DNA of 64,000 bases from Streptococcus toyakuensis (GTDB lineage Bacteria; Bacillota; Bacilli; Lactobacillales; Streptococcaceae): NCBI RefSeq assembly GCF_024346585.1, contig NZ_AP024523.1, forward strand, positions 1,991,024-2,055,023. Direction: 5' to 3'. Positions 1 through 12,994 of the stretch are shown one piece after another (within the stretch, counting starts at the first letter, position 1; the number at the start of each line of letters is the position of its first letter). A model generated the notes under the pieces. The model did no database searches, was not told where the DNA came from, and saw nothing but the letters and a program-made list of their open reading frames with translations. A program made the translations under genes and the position numbers.

Positions 1-489
1 CTCATCTAGGATAAACACATCTGGATCCGAAGCAAACATGCGCGCAATCACCGCTCGCTGCTTTTGCCCTCCAGAAAGAGACCCCAAGCGTTTGTCTCGG
101 TGTTCCCACATGCCAACTGAATCCAGACTAGCCTTGATATGCTCCTCATCATGAGCATTCAAGCGACGGAACCAGCCTTTTCGTGGATAACGACCCGACT
201 TGACAAATTCGTAAACCGTACTTGGAAAACCCGCATTAAAACTGGCAATCTGTTGAGGAAGGTAGGCTATTCTCAATTTCTTACCCTGTGTATTTGTCTT
301 TGAAATAGTCACCTTGCCAATGCGTGGTTGGAGGATACCAAGACTAGCCTTGATCAGTGTCGTCTTAGCTGCCCCATTCTCCCCCGTCAAGGTAACAAAT
401 TCCCCACTATCAACACTATAATTGATATGTTCAAGAACGGGCTCCTTATCATAATAGAAGGATAAATCCTCTACCGTAATATATCTCAT
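1..489 (-). CDS. adcC: Zinc ABC transporter ATP-binding protein AdcC (partial, C-terminus beyond window)
   Basis: ATPase of the AdcABC zinc importer, acting at the inner face of the membrane. The 163 codons present run without a stop from the ATG at 487-489 to the window edge. A Walker A loop (GENGAAKTT) and an ABC signature (LSGGQKQR) followed by FILDE (Walker B) are readable on the minus strand. The start codon overlaps the adcR stop by one base (TAATG), so the two are translationally coupled. The family is about 234 residues, so roughly 70 are missing off the left edge. High confidence because adcR precedes it. Confidence 0.93.
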   Translation of the reverse strand, partial: MRYITVEDLSFYYDKEPVLEHINYSVDSGEFVTLTGENGAAKTTLIKASLGILQPRIGKVTISKTNTQGKKLRIAYLPQQIASFNAGFPSTVYEFVKSGRYPRKGWFRRLNAHDEEHIKASLDSVGMWEHRDKRLGSLSGGQKQRAVIARMFASDPDVFILDE

Positions 490-929
490 TATTTGATTTC
501 TCCTACTAAAGCAGTCAAAAACCGCTGAATAACTTTTTGTTCATTTGGAGTAAACTGAGTCGCCACTTGTTCATAGGTTAAAAGTGTATGCTCATGGTGA
601 TGATGGTGCTCCTCAGCGATTGGACGAGCCAAATCAGTCAACTGATAAAAAATCACACGCGCATCCTTAGGATCTTTAGATGTTTCCAACATTCCTTCCT
701 TGACCAAAGACTTAATGGCCTTGGTAACTGCCGCCTGACTGACATTGAGGCGACGGGCCAACTCTGAATTTGTTAAAGATTCCTCTGACAAGAACATGAG
801 AATGTGCTCCTGAGTATTGGTCAGGGCCACCTCGCTAGTACAATGACCTATTAGGATTTCATGCTGATTTTCCGCCTGCAAAATCACCTCATTTAAAAAG
901 GCATCGATATCCTTCGCTAGCTGTCTCAT
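489..929 (-). CDS. adcR: Zinc-responsive MarR-family repressor AdcR
   Basis: 146-residue MarR-type winged-helix regulator that, with zinc bound, represses zinc uptake genes in streptococci. The helix-turn-helix is around residues 50-75 ([21 protein letters not shown]). A histidine-rich stretch, HHHHHEH at about residues 108-114, supplies zinc ligands in this family. It is the first gene of the adc operon, with adcC starting on its stop codon. An AdcR-box-like sequence overlaps its own promoter, which suggests autoregulation. Length is normal for the family. Confidence 0.95.
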   Translation of the reverse strand: MRQLAKDIDAFLNEVILQAENQHEILIGHCTSEVALTNTQEHILMFLSEESLTNSELARRLNVSQAAVTKAIKSLVKEGMLETSKDPKDARVIFYQLTDLARPIAEEHHHHHEHTLLTYEQVATQFTPNEQKVIQRFLTALVGEIK

Positions 930-995
930 ATCTGACTCCTTTCCTTTTGGACTTCTCTTTATTTTAAGAGAAAAATACTATTCTTTGAAAAATTA

Positions 996-1034
996 TTTAC
1001 TGGTTAATTATATCACAACCAAAAAAAGAGTCAA
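996..1034 (-). promoter_or_regulatory. adcR promoter with AdcR-box-like operator
   Basis: Minus strand: -35 TTGACT (1029-1034), 16-base spacer, extended -10 TGATATAAT (hexamer 1007-1012). TTAACCAGTAAA at 996-1007 matches the AdcR consensus TTAACYRGTTAA at most positions and abuts the -10, a position where a repressor would block RNA polymerase. The motif assignment comes from the known consensus; binding is inferred. Confidence 0.7.
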
Positions 1035-1083
1035 GAAAAAACGTGAAAACTAGTTTCATCCTTGAACTCTTCTATATTATGAT

Positions 1084-2587
<1,504 letters not shown>

Positions 2588-2596
2588 TTATTTCCT

Positions 2597-3841
2597 TTAT
2601 TTTTTAAACCATAGATCATTCAAAAATCCAGAAAAGATCAAGAATGACAGCATGACGACATGGAAGGTGACAACCATGCCAAGCAACTGAATCCAGCGAT
2701 TCTCAGGTAGAGCAGGCTTCCCTGCTTTTTTCCGTTCCTTATTGAGCGTTTTTTTCTTGCGAATCCAAGCGTCATTGATAACCAGTCCAATCCCATGAAA
2801 GAGTCCATAGGCGATGTAGTACCAGGTCACACCATGCCAAAATCCCATAATCAGCATATTTACAATGTAAGCCACGCTTGAGGTTACATTGCGATTTTTA
2901 AAGATCTTCTTTCTGGTCAATACCATGACCATTCGCATAAAGACAAAGTCACGGAACCAGAAAGAAAGACTCATGTGCCAACGATTCCAAAATTCCTTTA
3001 AATCCCTTGATAAAAAGGGCTTGTTAAAGTTGATGGGACTACGGATTCCCATTAAATTTGAAATGGCTAAGGCAAACATAGAATAACCTGCAAAGTCAAA
3101 GAAGAGTTCCAGACCAAAGGTATACATGACTGCCAAGGCATAGTGGTTAAAGAAGCCACCAGACTGCAGGGCTAGATTCTTCAGAGGAGGTAGTAAAGTC
3201 TCTCCTAAAACATGAGCTAGGATAAACTTATACAAAAAGCCCCACATGATATAGCGAACAGATTCATCCAACATATCCAGCAACTCATCCCGCTCAGGAA
3301 TGGTCTGATAATTTTCATTAAAACGCTTAAAGCGATCGATTGGGCCACTTGAAAAGGTCGGCATGAAGAGAAGAAAACGGAGGAATTCCCAGAGGGTAAA
3401 ATCCTTAATCACTCCATCTCTCAGCTCGATGATAATCCCAACCGAACGAAAGGTCAGGTAAGAAATTCCCAAAAACCCAAGCAAAGACTGCGTTCCATTG
3501 ATAGCCGGCTGCACCTTGACAAAGATAATCGGAAGGAGGGACAGAAAACTAACTAGGTAGAAGACCCACTTGCCATCCTTGCTTTTTCGATAATGCTTGT
3601 AGAAGAGTACGAGCAATATTTCCCAGCAAAGGTAAATACCCAAGGCAGCCAACTGATTAGTCTTCCCACCTACCAACATGGTGACGATAAAGAAGAGACT
3701 AACCAGCACTTCATACCAGGCAAAGCGTTTCTTGAAAAAGAGGCCAATAAAGATGGGCAAGGTTGCAGCAATCACATAGACAAAATACTGAGGATTACCA
3801 TATGGCTCTAAATGAGGAAGCTGTTGAAAGAACTCCATCAT
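2597..3841 (-). CDS. dltB: D-alanyl transfer membrane protein DltB (MBOAT family)
   Basis: 414-residue multispanning membrane-bound O-acyltransferase that works with DltC and DltD to move D-alanine across the membrane. Many hydrophobic helices, the [10 protein letters not shown] block near residue 285 and the HGIGL histidine block near residue 345 mark the MBOAT fold. The ATG overlaps the dltA stop by 4 bases. Full length for the family. Confidence 0.95.
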   Translation of the reverse strand: MMEFFQQLPHLEPYGNPQYFVYVIAATLPIFIGLFFKKRFAWYEVLVSLFFIVTMLVGGKTNQLAALGIYLCWEILLVLFYKHYRKSKDGKWVFYLVSFLSLLPIIFVKVQPAINGTQSLLGFLGISYLTFRSVGIIIELRDGVIKDFTLWEFLRFLLFMPTFSSGPIDRFKRFNENYQTIPERDELLDMLDESVRYIMWGFLYKFILAHVLGETLLPPLKNLALQSGGFFNHYALAVMYTFGLELFFDFAGYSMFALAISNLMGIRSPINFNKPFLSRDLKEFWNRWHMSLSFWFRDFVFMRMVMVLTRKKIFKNRNVTSSVAYIVNMLIMGFWHGVTWYYIAYGLFHGIGLVINDAWIRKKKTLNKERKKAGKPALPENRWIQLLGMVVTFHVVMLSFLIFSGFLNDLWFKK

Positions 3842-5388
3842 CTGCTATTCACCTCGTTAATCAATCCTTTGATGTCAATCTTTCCATTTGGAGTCAGTGG
3901 CAGACTGTCTCGATAAAGGAATTTAGACGGCATCATGTAGGACATCATGATATCTGTTAAATCTTCCTTGATAGCCTTGGTAATATCAATATCTCGCTCA
4001 AACTGCTCACGAACACCGTCTTTTAAGATGACATAGGCTAACAGATTTTGTACCTTGTGGTCCTTGTTATAGCGCGGTACTGCGACAGCAGACTCGATAA
4101 AGCGAGACTTATTGAGATTTTGAGAGACATCTTCTAACTCAATGCGGTAACCGTTGAACTTAATCTGGAAGTCCATGCGTCCACCGTAAAGAAGCAAGCC
4201 CTCATCTGTCATAGTTCCCACATCTCCTGTATGGTAGGCTGGTAGACCTTCAAACTCAAAGAAGGCTTCTGCCGTTTTTTCAGGATTGTTCATATAACCT
4301 TTTGAAACGGCTGGTCCAGAAACAATGATTTCTCCCTGTTCGCCATTTGGCAATTTATTGCCGTCCTCGTCAATGATAAAGGTTGGAGAATCAGCCTTGG
4401 TATAGCCGATTGGGAGGCGTTTGAGAGTCGCTAGCATCTCGTTTGTCACGGCAACAGCTGATAGAGCTACTGTAGCTTCTGTTGGACCGTAGGCATTGAT
4501 AATACGGGCATGTGGGAAACGTTCGCGCAATTTTTGAGCCGTTTTGACCGTCAATTCTTCCCCATCAAAGTAGAAATGCGTGATTCCAGGCATTTTCTCG
4601 CTATTAAAGTCTTCTGACAACATGGCCATATCCGCAAAAGAAGGAGTTGATGTCCAGATAGCGATTGGCAATGAAAAGATGGTCGCAAAGAGTTGCTTAA
4701 AGTCCTGAGTAATAGCTGAAGGAAGAGCGAAGAGCGTACCACCCAGTGCCAAGGTAGGCGCCCAGTACATGACGGACAGGTCAAATGAATAAGGGGGCTG
4801 AGCCAACATTTGCGGACGACTTGGCGTCGCAAATTCCTTATCCGTAATCATCCAGTTGGTAAAGCTGAGGAGGTTATCATGGGAAATCTGCACTCCTTTA
4901 GGCTTACCAGTCGTACCAGAAGTAAAGATAATGTAGTAGTTATCATCACTCTTGACTGGATGCGTGATCTCATAGTTATTCCCCTGAGCAAAGGCTTCTT
5001 GAACCTGAGCTAGAGTCATCATCGGTGTAGAAACCTGCTCCAATGGGAAGTCTGAAATGGCAATAATCAAACTTGGCTCCGCTACTTCTAAAATAGCTGA
5101 AACTCGCTCCAAGGCCGAATGGCTGTCAATAGGAATATAGGCATGACCTGACTTAGTCAGCGCTACAAAAGTTGCCAACATTTCATATTCTTGGCCACCA
5201 AAAACAACCACAGGAGACTTCTCAGGCAAATCCAGTTGATCAATGGCTGCAGCCAAACTATCCGAATCAGCCTTTAAATCTCCATAAGTGTGTTCCTGCC
5301 CCAAAACATTGTAAACAGGATAGCTAGGCTGTGTCTGAGCAAAATGCTCAATGGTTTCAATCATATCTACTATTGGTTTATTTGACAC
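3838..5388 (-). CDS. dltA: D-alanine--D-alanyl carrier protein ligase DltA
   Basis: 516-residue adenylation-domain enzyme that activates D-alanine with ATP and loads it on DltC in the cytoplasm. Visible motifs: the ATP loop [10 protein letters not shown] at about residues 153-162, NAYGPTE near 295, and YHTGD near 385, all standard for the AMP-forming family. The start is GTG at 5386-5388, preceded by GAAGGAG about ten bases upstream. It follows dltX by 20 bases and overlaps dltB by 4. Confidence 0.95.
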   Translation of the reverse strand: MSNKPIVDMIETIEHFAQTQPSYPVYNVLGQEHTYGDLKADSDSLAAAIDQLDLPEKSPVVVFGGQEYEMLATFVALTKSGHAYIPIDSHSALERVSAILEVAEPSLIIAISDFPLEQVSTPMMTLAQVQEAFAQGNNYEITHPVKSDDNYYIIFTSGTTGKPKGVQISHDNLLSFTNWMITDKEFATPSRPQMLAQPPYSFDLSVMYWAPTLALGGTLFALPSAITQDFKQLFATIFSLPIAIWTSTPSFADMAMLSEDFNSEKMPGITHFYFDGEELTVKTAQKLRERFPHARIINAYGPTEATVALSAVAVTNEMLATLKRLPIGYTKADSPTFIIDEDGNKLPNGEQGEIIVSGPAVSKGYMNNPEKTAEAFFEFEGLPAYHTGDVGTMTDEGLLLYGGRMDFQIKFNGYRIELEDVSQNLNKSRFIESAVAVPRYNKDHKVQNLLAYVILKDGVREQFERDIDITKAIKEDLTDIMMSYMMPSKFLYRDSLPLTPNGKIDIKGLINEVNSR

Positions 5389-5408
5389 AATAGGAATTCT
5401 CCTTCAAG

Positions 5409-5540
5409 TTAAAATTCATTATAGATAAAGCTTCCTTGACCCTGACCAAGATAGCTAAAGAAGTAAAGCAGCCCTAGAAAGATAAGAAAATACAAGGCTG
5501 TTCGACCAAGAAAGAGGTACAATTCTTTTCTCTGTTTCAT
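5409..5540 (-). CDS. dltX: Small dlt-operon membrane protein DltX
   Basis: 43-residue ORF (ATG at 5538-5540, TAA at 5409-5411) immediately upstream of dltA. It has a charged N-terminus (MKQRKEL), a single hydrophobic span at about residues 10-30 and the C-terminal motif GSFIYNEF. This size, topology and place match DltX, a small protein at the head of Firmicute dlt operons needed for D-alanylation. It would be missed by a long-ORF filter. Confidence 0.9.
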   Translation of the reverse strand: MKQRKELYLFLGRTALYFLIFLGLLYFFSYLGQGQGSFIYNEF

Positions 5541-5609
5541 CAAGAAAAACCATTCATTTCTGTAATTTTTGCTAAATAAGATAGACTCTTACTATAGTAT
5601 TTTTCTACC

Positions 5610-5639
5610 ATTGTACCACTTTATAGGCTAGTTTTTCAA
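5610..5639 (-). promoter_or_regulatory. dlt operon promoter
   Basis: Minus strand -35 TTGAAA (5634-5639), 18-base spacer, -10 TACAAT (5610-5615), about 70 bases upstream of dltX. I looked for a CiaR direct repeat (TTTAAG-N5-TTTAAG) upstream of the -10 and did not see one. Confidence 0.6.
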
Positions 5640-5776
5640 TTGTTTACCGTACATTTTCACTAGATTTCAGCTTATTTTAAGGGTTATGCGCTTTTTCTAT
5701 GTATATTTCAAGTAGAGTGATACTGTTTCAAAACTCCATTTTATGAGAAAATGAAGGAAATCTTCCCATAATAAAA

Positions 5777-5815
5777 CGCACGATATCAAGTTTTTTCAAC
5801 ACCTGATACTATGCG
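5777..5815. repeat. Imperfect inverted repeat in the dlt/MFS intergenic stretch
   Basis: The 5541-5850 stretch has no gene. Besides the dlt promoter it holds an inverted repeat with arms CGCA-CGA-TATCA (5777-5788) and TGATA-CTA-TGCG (5804-5815) around a T-rich centre. It could be a terminator for the MFS gene or one copy of a small interspersed repeat. A weak stem (AGACT/AGTCT) at 5831-5850 just after the MFS stop is the other terminator candidate. Confidence 0.4.
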
Positions 5816-5850
5816 ATTTGCTGATTTTTAAAGACTTTTTAACTAGTCTC

Positions 5851-7029
5851 TCATTTAAAATAATCTCGTCTGATATAAATTAAAATAGCTTCTATCACCA
5901 GACAAATGGCCGATATCCAAAAACTGATACTAATACCAAAACTCTCAGTAATATAGCTCATTAGCAAAACAAATACTGAAAATGCTAGTGTCGAAATCAC
6001 TTCAAGAACGGAATAGACATTAACCAAGTTATTTTCCTCTACTGTTTCCTGAAGAAATACACTTTCAGGAACTTCTTTTAGTTGCGATAACATACCAACT
6101 AAAGCTGAAAATACTAAAAACATCTGTGCATTTGGAAAAAATAGAATAGTCAGTGTCACTATTGCCATGGCTACAAGAGGAAAAAGAATACTTTCCCATT
6201 TAGCAGCAAGAAACTTTTCAGATAGCCGAAAAGCAATTAAGCCACTAATTATAATCCCGATAGAATATGCTGTATTAGAATATCCCCAGTAACTTTCCGT
6301 TTCATTTAATAACTCAGTTACAAAGACAAGTATGATAGACGAAACCCAAATCGTATTTGAGAAAATTTCAAATAAATTTGCTGATACAAAAAGTCTTAAT
6401 CTAGGATCTCTAGCAACTAACTTCCAACCTTTGAGCAAAATTTCAAGATTCGTCTCTGACTCTAGTACCTCCACTTCAGCGTTAGGCAGAAATAACATCA
6501 GAAAGCTAGAAATGATATACAAGATTAAAATGATAAACGTGGTAGGCAACAGACCAATTGTTGCAAACAAGAGTCCACCCAACCCCCACCCTACCAATTG
6601 AACAGCTTCACCAGTCATTGACAAGGCTGAGTTAGCCTTGCCCAAATCGGTCGCATAGCGCGGCACAATAGCATAGGAAACGGGTGCTGCAAAACCATCT
6701 AATATGGAAATTGCAACAACAAATAGATAGATCACCAAAGGCGCTACTGATTGCATTACGGTAAACATTCCTACCAGTATCGCCAATAATATAGTCTTTC
6801 CAAATTGGGATAAAGATAAAACCCTATTTAGCGCTATCCTTTTAGTAACTAAAGGAACTAAAAGACTTGCAACAAAAGAGGATATCCCTATTAAAATGGG
6901 AACTAGTGATGTGGCAATTACTGATTTTGAAATAATGTATATGTTAGCAATGATTGTTACTCTAAAGAAAATATCTGCTAAATTTGCAAACAATTGAGAG
7001 ACTAACAATTTGATAAATGAATTAGACAT
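5851..7029 (-). CDS. MFS transporter, probable exporter
   Basis: 392-residue integral membrane protein with about 12 hydrophobic segments in two halves, the layout of the major facilitator superfamily; the best impression is the drug/secretion-effector exporter group, substrate unknown. ATG at 7029 has AGGAG (minus strand) shortly upstream. It stands alone between dlt and glp, more AT-rich than its neighbours, and is divergent from a 22-codon pheromone-like ORF at 7125-7193 with only 95 bases between starts. That pairing raises the possibility that it is under peptide signalling control, but no direct evidence is present. Confidence 0.8.
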   Translation of the reverse strand: MSNSFIKLLVSQLFANLADIFFRVTIIANIYIISKSVIATSLVPILIGISSFVASLLVPLVTKRIALNRVLSLSQFGKTILLAILVGMFTVMQSVAPLVIYLFVVAISILDGFAAPVSYAIVPRYATDLGKANSALSMTGEAVQLVGWGLGGLLFATIGLLPTTFIILILYIISSFLMLFLPNAEVEVLESETNLEILLKGWKLVARDPRLRLFVSANLFEIFSNTIWVSSIILVFVTELLNETESYWGYSNTAYSIGIIISGLIAFRLSEKFLAAKWESILFPLVAMAIVTLTILFFPNAQMFLVFSALVGMLSQLKEVPESVFLQETVEENNLVNVYSVLEVISTLAFSVFVLLMSYITESFGISISFWISAICLVIEAILIYIRRDYFK

Positions 7030-7050
7030 ATAGCTCTCCTATCTTAGTTG

Positions 7051-7096
7051 CCAACTTTGGAATTAAAATTTGATTTTTAATATTTTAGCATAAAAT
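7051..7096 (+). promoter_or_regulatory. Divergent promoter region of the SHP-like ORF and the MFS gene
   Basis: On the plus strand TTTGAT (7069-7074) and TAAAAT (7091-7096), 16 bases apart, can serve the peptide ORF. On the minus strand TGCTAAAAT (about 7084-7092) is an extended -10 for the MFS gene. The short palindrome CCAACTTTGG (7051-7060) lies just upstream of the plus-strand -35, where Rgg-type activators bind in SHP systems. Operator identity is inference. Confidence 0.4.
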
Positions 7097-7124
7097 AGCA
7101 GAAAACAAAAGTGAGGTTTTTTAC

Positions 7125-7193
7125 ATGAGAAAGCAAAAGCTAGTGCCTTTATTCTTCCTATTTTTTGAAGGAATTATTATCGTTGGAGGCTAG
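7125..7193 (+). CDS. Putative short hydrophobic peptide (SHP-like pheromone precursor)
   Basis: 22-codon ORF, ATG at 7125-7127, TAG at 7191-7193, with GTGAGG at 7111-7116 eight bases before the start. The peptide starts MRKQK (basic), continues with a hydrophobic run rich in Leu and Phe, and ends EGIIIVGG. SHP pheromones sensed by Rgg regulators are about 20-23 residues, basic at the N-terminus, and give a mature C-terminal peptide that starts with Glu or Asp and often ends in Gly-Gly (for example DILIIVGG in group A streptococci). No rgg gene is in the window. It could also be a chance ORF or the relic of a membrane protein. Confidence 0.6.
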   Translation: MRKQKLVPLFFLFFEGIIIVGG

Positions 7194-7213
7194 CTCTAAG
7201 AAGTTATACTCAA

Positions 7214-7244
7214 TGAAAAAAGCCTGAGATACTCATCTCAAGCT
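7214..7244 (-). terminator. Intrinsic terminator after glpF
   Basis: Minus-strand stem AGC-T-TGAGAT, loop GAGT, ATCTCA-G-GCT (7221-7243) followed by a run of T. It may also stop plus-strand transcription from the SHP-like ORF. Confidence 0.8.
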
Positions 7245-7256
7245 CTATTTTCTAAA

Positions 7257-7961
7257 TTAGAAAAGTGAGAATACGAGAACGGCCAAGGCTGCTCCGATAA
7301 CAGGTCCCACAACAGGAATCCAGGCATAAGACCAGTCTCCGTCTCCCTTGTTTGAAATTGGCAAAATGCTATGCATGATACGAGGTCCAAGGTCACGCGC
7401 AGGGTTCAAGGCATAACCTGTTGTCCCACCTAGTGATAGACCGATACCGACAATCAAAGTCCCCACTGCAAAGGTTCCGATTCCTGCTTGAAGGTCATAA
7501 AGTCCCAAAGCAAAGATTGTCAATACCAATACAAAGGTGCCAAGGATTTCGCTGATCAAGTTTGATACAGTATCTTTGATGGCTGGTCCAGTACTGAAGG
7601 TTGCCAGGATATTTCCTGCATTTTCTTCTGCCTCATAGTGAGGTTTGAATTGCAACCAAACCAAAATCTGACCGAGCATAGCCCCTGCGAACTGGGCTAG
7701 GATATAAGGGAATACTGATGCCCAAGGCAAGTCACCTTTTAAAGCCACACCAATTGTCACAGCTGGATTCAAATGAGCTGGACTGAGTTTTCCAGATACA
7801 AAGACTGCAACTGCAACTGCAATCCCCCAACCCATCGTAATCACAATCCAACCTGAGCTGTTGCTCTTGGTTTTTGGAAGAACAACACCAGCAACAACAC
7901 CATTTCCTAGAAGAATTAGGATTAAAGTCCCTAGAAATTCTCCAAATAATTCATTCATCAT
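7257..7961 (-). CDS. glpF: Glycerol uptake facilitator GlpF
   Basis: Aquaglyceroporin channel of 234 residues with six membrane spans. Both NPA boxes are present: HLNPAVTIG near residue 65 and ALNPARDLGP near residue 185; the Asp after the second NPA marks the glycerol-type channel. An in-frame upstream extension to 8015 is rejected: the ATG at 7961 has GGAG upstream and gives the usual length. Third gene of glpK-glpO-glpF, so it lets in the substrate of the two enzymes encoded before it. Confidence 0.93.
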   Translation of the reverse strand: MMNELFGEFLGTLILILLGNGVVAGVVLPKTKSNSSGWIVITMGWGIAVAVAVFVSGKLSPAHLNPAVTIGVALKGDLPWASVFPYILAQFAGAMLGQILVWLQFKPHYEAEENAGNILATFSTGPAIKDTVSNLISEILGTFVLVLTIFALGLYDLQAGIGTFAVGTLIVGIGLSLGGTTGYALNPARDLGPRIMHSILPISNKGDGDWSYAWIPVVGPVIGAALAVLVFSLF

Positions 7962-8030
7962 CTTTCTGTCTCCATTAAAAAGAAGGGGCGGGCGACAAGG
8001 AAGCCTGCCCTCCACCTCTTTGATTTTTTC

Positions 8031-9857
8031 TTAATTTTTTAATTCTGCTAAATCATTGTTAGCGAGAGCCGCTTCGACATCCGCACGGTAAGTTGCTTTC
8101 TCATCTTCTGTCCAGTCATAGAATCGTCCCATTTCATCCAAAACTGGCTCAACGATGCTATCCAAGCTATCACGCATAAAGAGCATATGGTTGGTACGAC
8201 GAAGAAGGAAGTCAACTGGGCTAAGTGCCAACTCATTGCGCATTGCATAGTGAAGGGACAAGGTTTCCGCCAAGCTGAGTCCTGGTGCTTGTTCCAAACT
8301 ATGAGCAAGGGCAAAGACCTTCGGTGCATTTGAACCGTAAAGATTTGCTAGGTAATGAGCTTCCTTGCTATCCAAACCACGTGACACTCCAAGTTGCGCA
8401 AAGGCTTCGATTTCTGAGTCTACATTTGCTGGGTTCAATTCTCCACCTGAAACAGGATATGTCTTAGAGTTGATGAGTTTAAAGCTGCGATCAAATTCTG
8501 CTTTGAGGATGTCAACCACACGCTCCATAGCTCCTTCAGCCATCTTACGGTAGTCTGTGATTTTACCACCAGCAAGAGTCAAGAGACCATTGTCATCACG
8601 GTCCAAGCTCGAACCACGTGAAACTGCAGATGGGTCCAAATGTTTCTCAGAGGTACTGCTTTCAAGCTTGCTGACAGCAGACTCAACATCTTCACGCGTT
8701 TTTTCTTTAGAGAGATAAGATTCAACAGTAGCAATCAAGTTGTTAAAGCTTTCATCACTGATGGTTCCGTTATTTCCTCCATTGTAGTCAGAAGCGCTAT
8801 TGCCTGCGATCAATGGACGAAGACCTGCCCAGCTACTTTCGATATCATCAATGGTGATGTTGGCTTCTGGGAAGCGGTTGTTGACAATGCCAAGTAGGTA
8901 ATCTACATCTTCCTGAGTTACTTTTGGATGTTCCAAATCACCTGTGTAGTCTGTATCAGTTGTACCAAAGTAAGTCTTGTTTTCACGTGGGAGAACAAAG
9001 ACCATACGGCCATCACCCAAACCTGTATCAAAGTAAACTGGCTGTGAAACCTTGATCTTGCTTGAGTCCACTACCAAGTGAACTCCCTTAGTTGGACGCA
9101 TTTGTGAGAATTGTGTTCCCTTATTAGACAAATTGCGCACCTTGTCGCTCCAAGGACCTGTTGTGTTAATCACCAGACGGGCCTTGATTTCAAAGACTTG
9201 GTCTGTCAAGAGATCACGAGCTACAACACCTGTAATCTTGCCACTTTCGTCAAATAAGAAACCTTCTGCTTTAACGTGGTTGGCAATGAGGGCACCGTCT
9301 TGGTTGGCACGTTTGATGTTTTCAATCACGAGACGTGCATCGTTGTTACGGAAGTCAAGGTAAACCCCACCTCCTACCAAACCTTCTTTCTTCAAGTTTG
9401 GCTGGCGTTCCAAGACTTCTTCCTTACTCAAGACCTTGTTAGCAGCTGGTGTGTTGTTAACTCCTGCCAAAAGGTCGTACAAATCCATAGCTACTTTAAG
9501 ACGGAAGAGGCTAAAGGTTGCTCCATCTTCATCGTAAACTGGCAAGAGCATTGGGTCCGGTTTTGGAATGTGTGGTGCGATTTGTTGAACCACTGCACGT
9601 TCAGAAACTGTATCTGATACTACTTCTACATCAAATTGCTTAAGGTAACGTAGTCCTCCGTGAACCAATTTTGTTGAACGACTGGATGTTCCTTCTGCGA
9701 AGTCCTGCATTTCAATCAAACCAGTATCTAGACCACTAGCTGCTGCCTGCAAGGCTACACCAGCCCCTGTAATTCCTCCACCGATAATCAAGAGGTCCAA
9801 GGTACGTTCCTGCATTTTTTGAATTGATAATTCACGTGTTTTCTTTGAAAATTCCAT
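8031..9857 (-). CDS. glpO: Alpha-glycerophosphate oxidase GlpO
   Basis: 608-residue FAD enzyme that oxidises sn-glycerol 3-phosphate to dihydroxyacetone phosphate. The FAD-binding GGGITGAGVALQAAASG motif is at about residues 25-41, and GLRPLIAG near residue 345 is in the substrate region. The length and an inserted segment around residues 360-415 fit the streptococcal oxidases, which use oxygen directly and release hydrogen peroxide, rather than respiratory GlpD. It lies between glpK and glpF on the same strand. Confidence 0.92.
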   Translation of the reverse strand: MEFSKKTRELSIQKMQERTLDLLIIGGGITGAGVALQAAASGLDTGLIEMQDFAEGTSSRSTKLVHGGLRYLKQFDVEVVSDTVSERAVVQQIAPHIPKPDPMLLPVYDEDGATFSLFRLKVAMDLYDLLAGVNNTPAANKVLSKEEVLERQPNLKKEGLVGGGVYLDFRNNDARLVIENIKRANQDGALIANHVKAEGFLFDESGKITGVVARDLLTDQVFEIKARLVINTTGPWSDKVRNLSNKGTQFSQMRPTKGVHLVVDSSKIKVSQPVYFDTGLGDGRMVFVLPRENKTYFGTTDTDYTGDLEHPKVTQEDVDYLLGIVNNRFPEANITIDDIESSWAGLRPLIAGNSASDYNGGNNGTISDESFNNLIATVESYLSKEKTREDVESAVSKLESSTSEKHLDPSAVSRGSSLDRDDNGLLTLAGGKITDYRKMAEGAMERVVDILKAEFDRSFKLINSKTYPVSGGELNPANVDSEIEAFAQLGVSRGLDSKEAHYLANLYGSNAPKVFALAHSLEQAPGLSLAETLSLHYAMRNELALSPVDFLLRRTNHMLFMRDSLDSIVEPVLDEMGRFYDWTEDEKATYRADVEAALANNDLAELKN

Positions 9858-9898
9858 ATTTACACACTTTCTAACTGAGTCGCTTTATTCTTCCAGTA

Positions 9899-11485
<1,587 letters not shown>

Positions 11486-11566
11486 TTATCAACTTTTTTT
11501 AATTTTTTAAAAAATGTGAGGAGATTGTATGAATTTCACAAAAAAGACCTGGAACGACCAAGCCTT

Positions 11567-12994
11567 TTAAGTGAATAATAACTGACGAATCCCTGCCAAA
11601 TCTTCCAAATCCAAGTCGTTTTTTAAATAATAAACTGGGGTCTGTTCCTTCTTATGAATCGGGTTATTTGTAACCAGCAAATCATAATGCCGAGTTCGGT
11701 CATAGGCTTCAATGGTAATAAAACGATTGTATTCCAAATACCGTTTCAAAATGGCTGCCATCCTTGAAAAGACAAGAAAACCAGATGTCAAATCCAGACC
11801 AATCCGCATATGCTGACCACCATTTTCAGCCATATATTCGATTAACTGCAGCCATTCCCAGAGAATTTTCTTATCCAAATCCGTCCCCTGCTGAAAGGCA
11901 GGCATGGCATGAAAAATCTCCTCTGCCGTCCCCCTAAAATCATGTTCCATCAGCAAATAAGGATGACGATTCTCTAACTGGTACTTATAGCGGTCCTGTA
12001 AAATATAGCCCTTATAGAGATAGACTTGAGCACAAAGCTGACTGAGTTCATAGGTAATATGATCCTCTGTATAACCACCCAGCAACTCCTCCTTCTTCAT
12101 TTCTTGAATCAATTGCGTCAGCAAATCTGCCAACTGCCCTCCAAAACCAAGGATATACTCCATAGTATGAAGAGGAAGAATGCGATGAGATAGGAGGAAA
12201 GAGAAGAATATCATCATCTCCCCATCCTCAGTTCCTAGTGGAATATGTTGCCCAGCGAAAAATGACGGAGCCTTTCGATGCAAACGAAGATAGAAAATAT
12301 TGTCAAAATACCCTCGCATTTTTTCTTCTATCACTTGGAACTGACAGGCATTGACCCGAAGACGTTGCTGACTGATATGAGCCCAGAGAATCAAGTCCAA
12401 TTTCTGACCCGAAGACAAACTTGCACCGCAGATTTCTTCTAAACTGGCAATCTCCTGTTTTCTCTCTGGTTTCTGCATATGGCATTCCCATTCCTGACTC
12501 GACCAGACCTTGCGGAAAAGACAGAAATAGAAATAGCGAATCTGATGCTCTGGACCTCGCCAACGTCCATTCTGGATGGATAAATCAAATTCTGACAAAA
12601 TCTGATTTAAGCTAGCTAAGTGGCGACCAAGTGTAGCCTCGCTAATCATCAATTCTTGAGCCAGCTGATGGGCTAAAAACTGTTGGTGGTAGAGAAGATA
12701 GACCAAAATCTGGTATTTAACAGCATTCTCCAAAAACAGGCTCCGAATATCTCTCCCCTTGGTAGCTGCACCGATCGACAGGCGCAGATTTTCATCTTCT
12801 AAGGAGATATTCAGCTCTAAGCCACTGTCCAAAGCCTTGTCATTGAGTAAGGTGACATATTTAGTTAGGGTTGCTTTTGAAAATCCTGTTTCCTCCATTA
12901 CAGCCTTGACAGTCGTCTGAGACTCTTGTAATAGAAAGGAAAGGATTGAAAATTGGCCAGATTCAGCCTTTTCCATCAAATCTCCTAAATACAT
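11567..12994 (-). CDS. Mga-family helix-turn-helix transcriptional regulator
   Basis: 475-residue protein with two N-terminal helix-turn-helix segments (about residues 25-50, [19 protein letters not shown], and 108-135, [20 protein letters not shown]) followed by a long region like the PRD-type and C-terminal domains of Mga/RofA regulators. It lies directly upstream of the glpK operon on the same strand, so it may regulate it, but the target is unknown. Two starts are possible: 12994 (GAAAGGGG upstream) or 12976 (AGGAG upstream); I kept the longer. Confidence 0.8.
   Translation of the reverse strand: MYLGDLMEKAESGQFSILSFLLQESQTTVKAVMEETGFSKATLTKYVTLLNDKALDSGLELNISLEDENLRLSIGAATKGRDIRSLFLENAVKYQILVYLLYHQQFLAHQLAQELMISEATLGRHLASLNQILSEFDLSIQNGRWRGPEHQIRYFYFCLFRKVWSSQEWECHMQKPERKQEIASLEEICGASLSSGQKLDLILWAHISQQRLRVNACQFQVIEEKMRGYFDNIFYLRLHRKAPSFFAGQHIPLGTEDGEMMIFFSFLLSHRILPLHTMEYILGFGGQLADLLTQLIQEMKKEELLGGYTEDHITYELSQLCAQVYLYKGYILQDRYKYQLENRHPYLLMEHDFRGTAEEIFHAMPAFQQGTDLDKKILWEWLQLIEYMAENGGQHMRIGLDLTSGFLVFSRMAAILKRYLEYNRFITIEAYDRTRHYDLLVTNNPIHKKEQTPVYYLKNDLDLEDLAGIRQLLFT

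Noticed and set aside
5641..5760. CiaR site for the dlt operon
   Set aside because: Only scattered TTAAG-like words; no direct repeat at the right distance from the -10.
7194..7213. TACTCAATGAAAA sequence common at repeat ends in these genomes
   Set aside because: Too short to assign to an insertion sequence or repeat family without a search.
8611..8626. CACGTGAAAC resembling parS in glpO
   Set aside because: Only the right half matches; the left half reads GAAC instead of GTTT.
8972..8988. TTTTCACGTGGG resembling parS in glpO
   Set aside because: Half-site only; likely chance within coding sequence.
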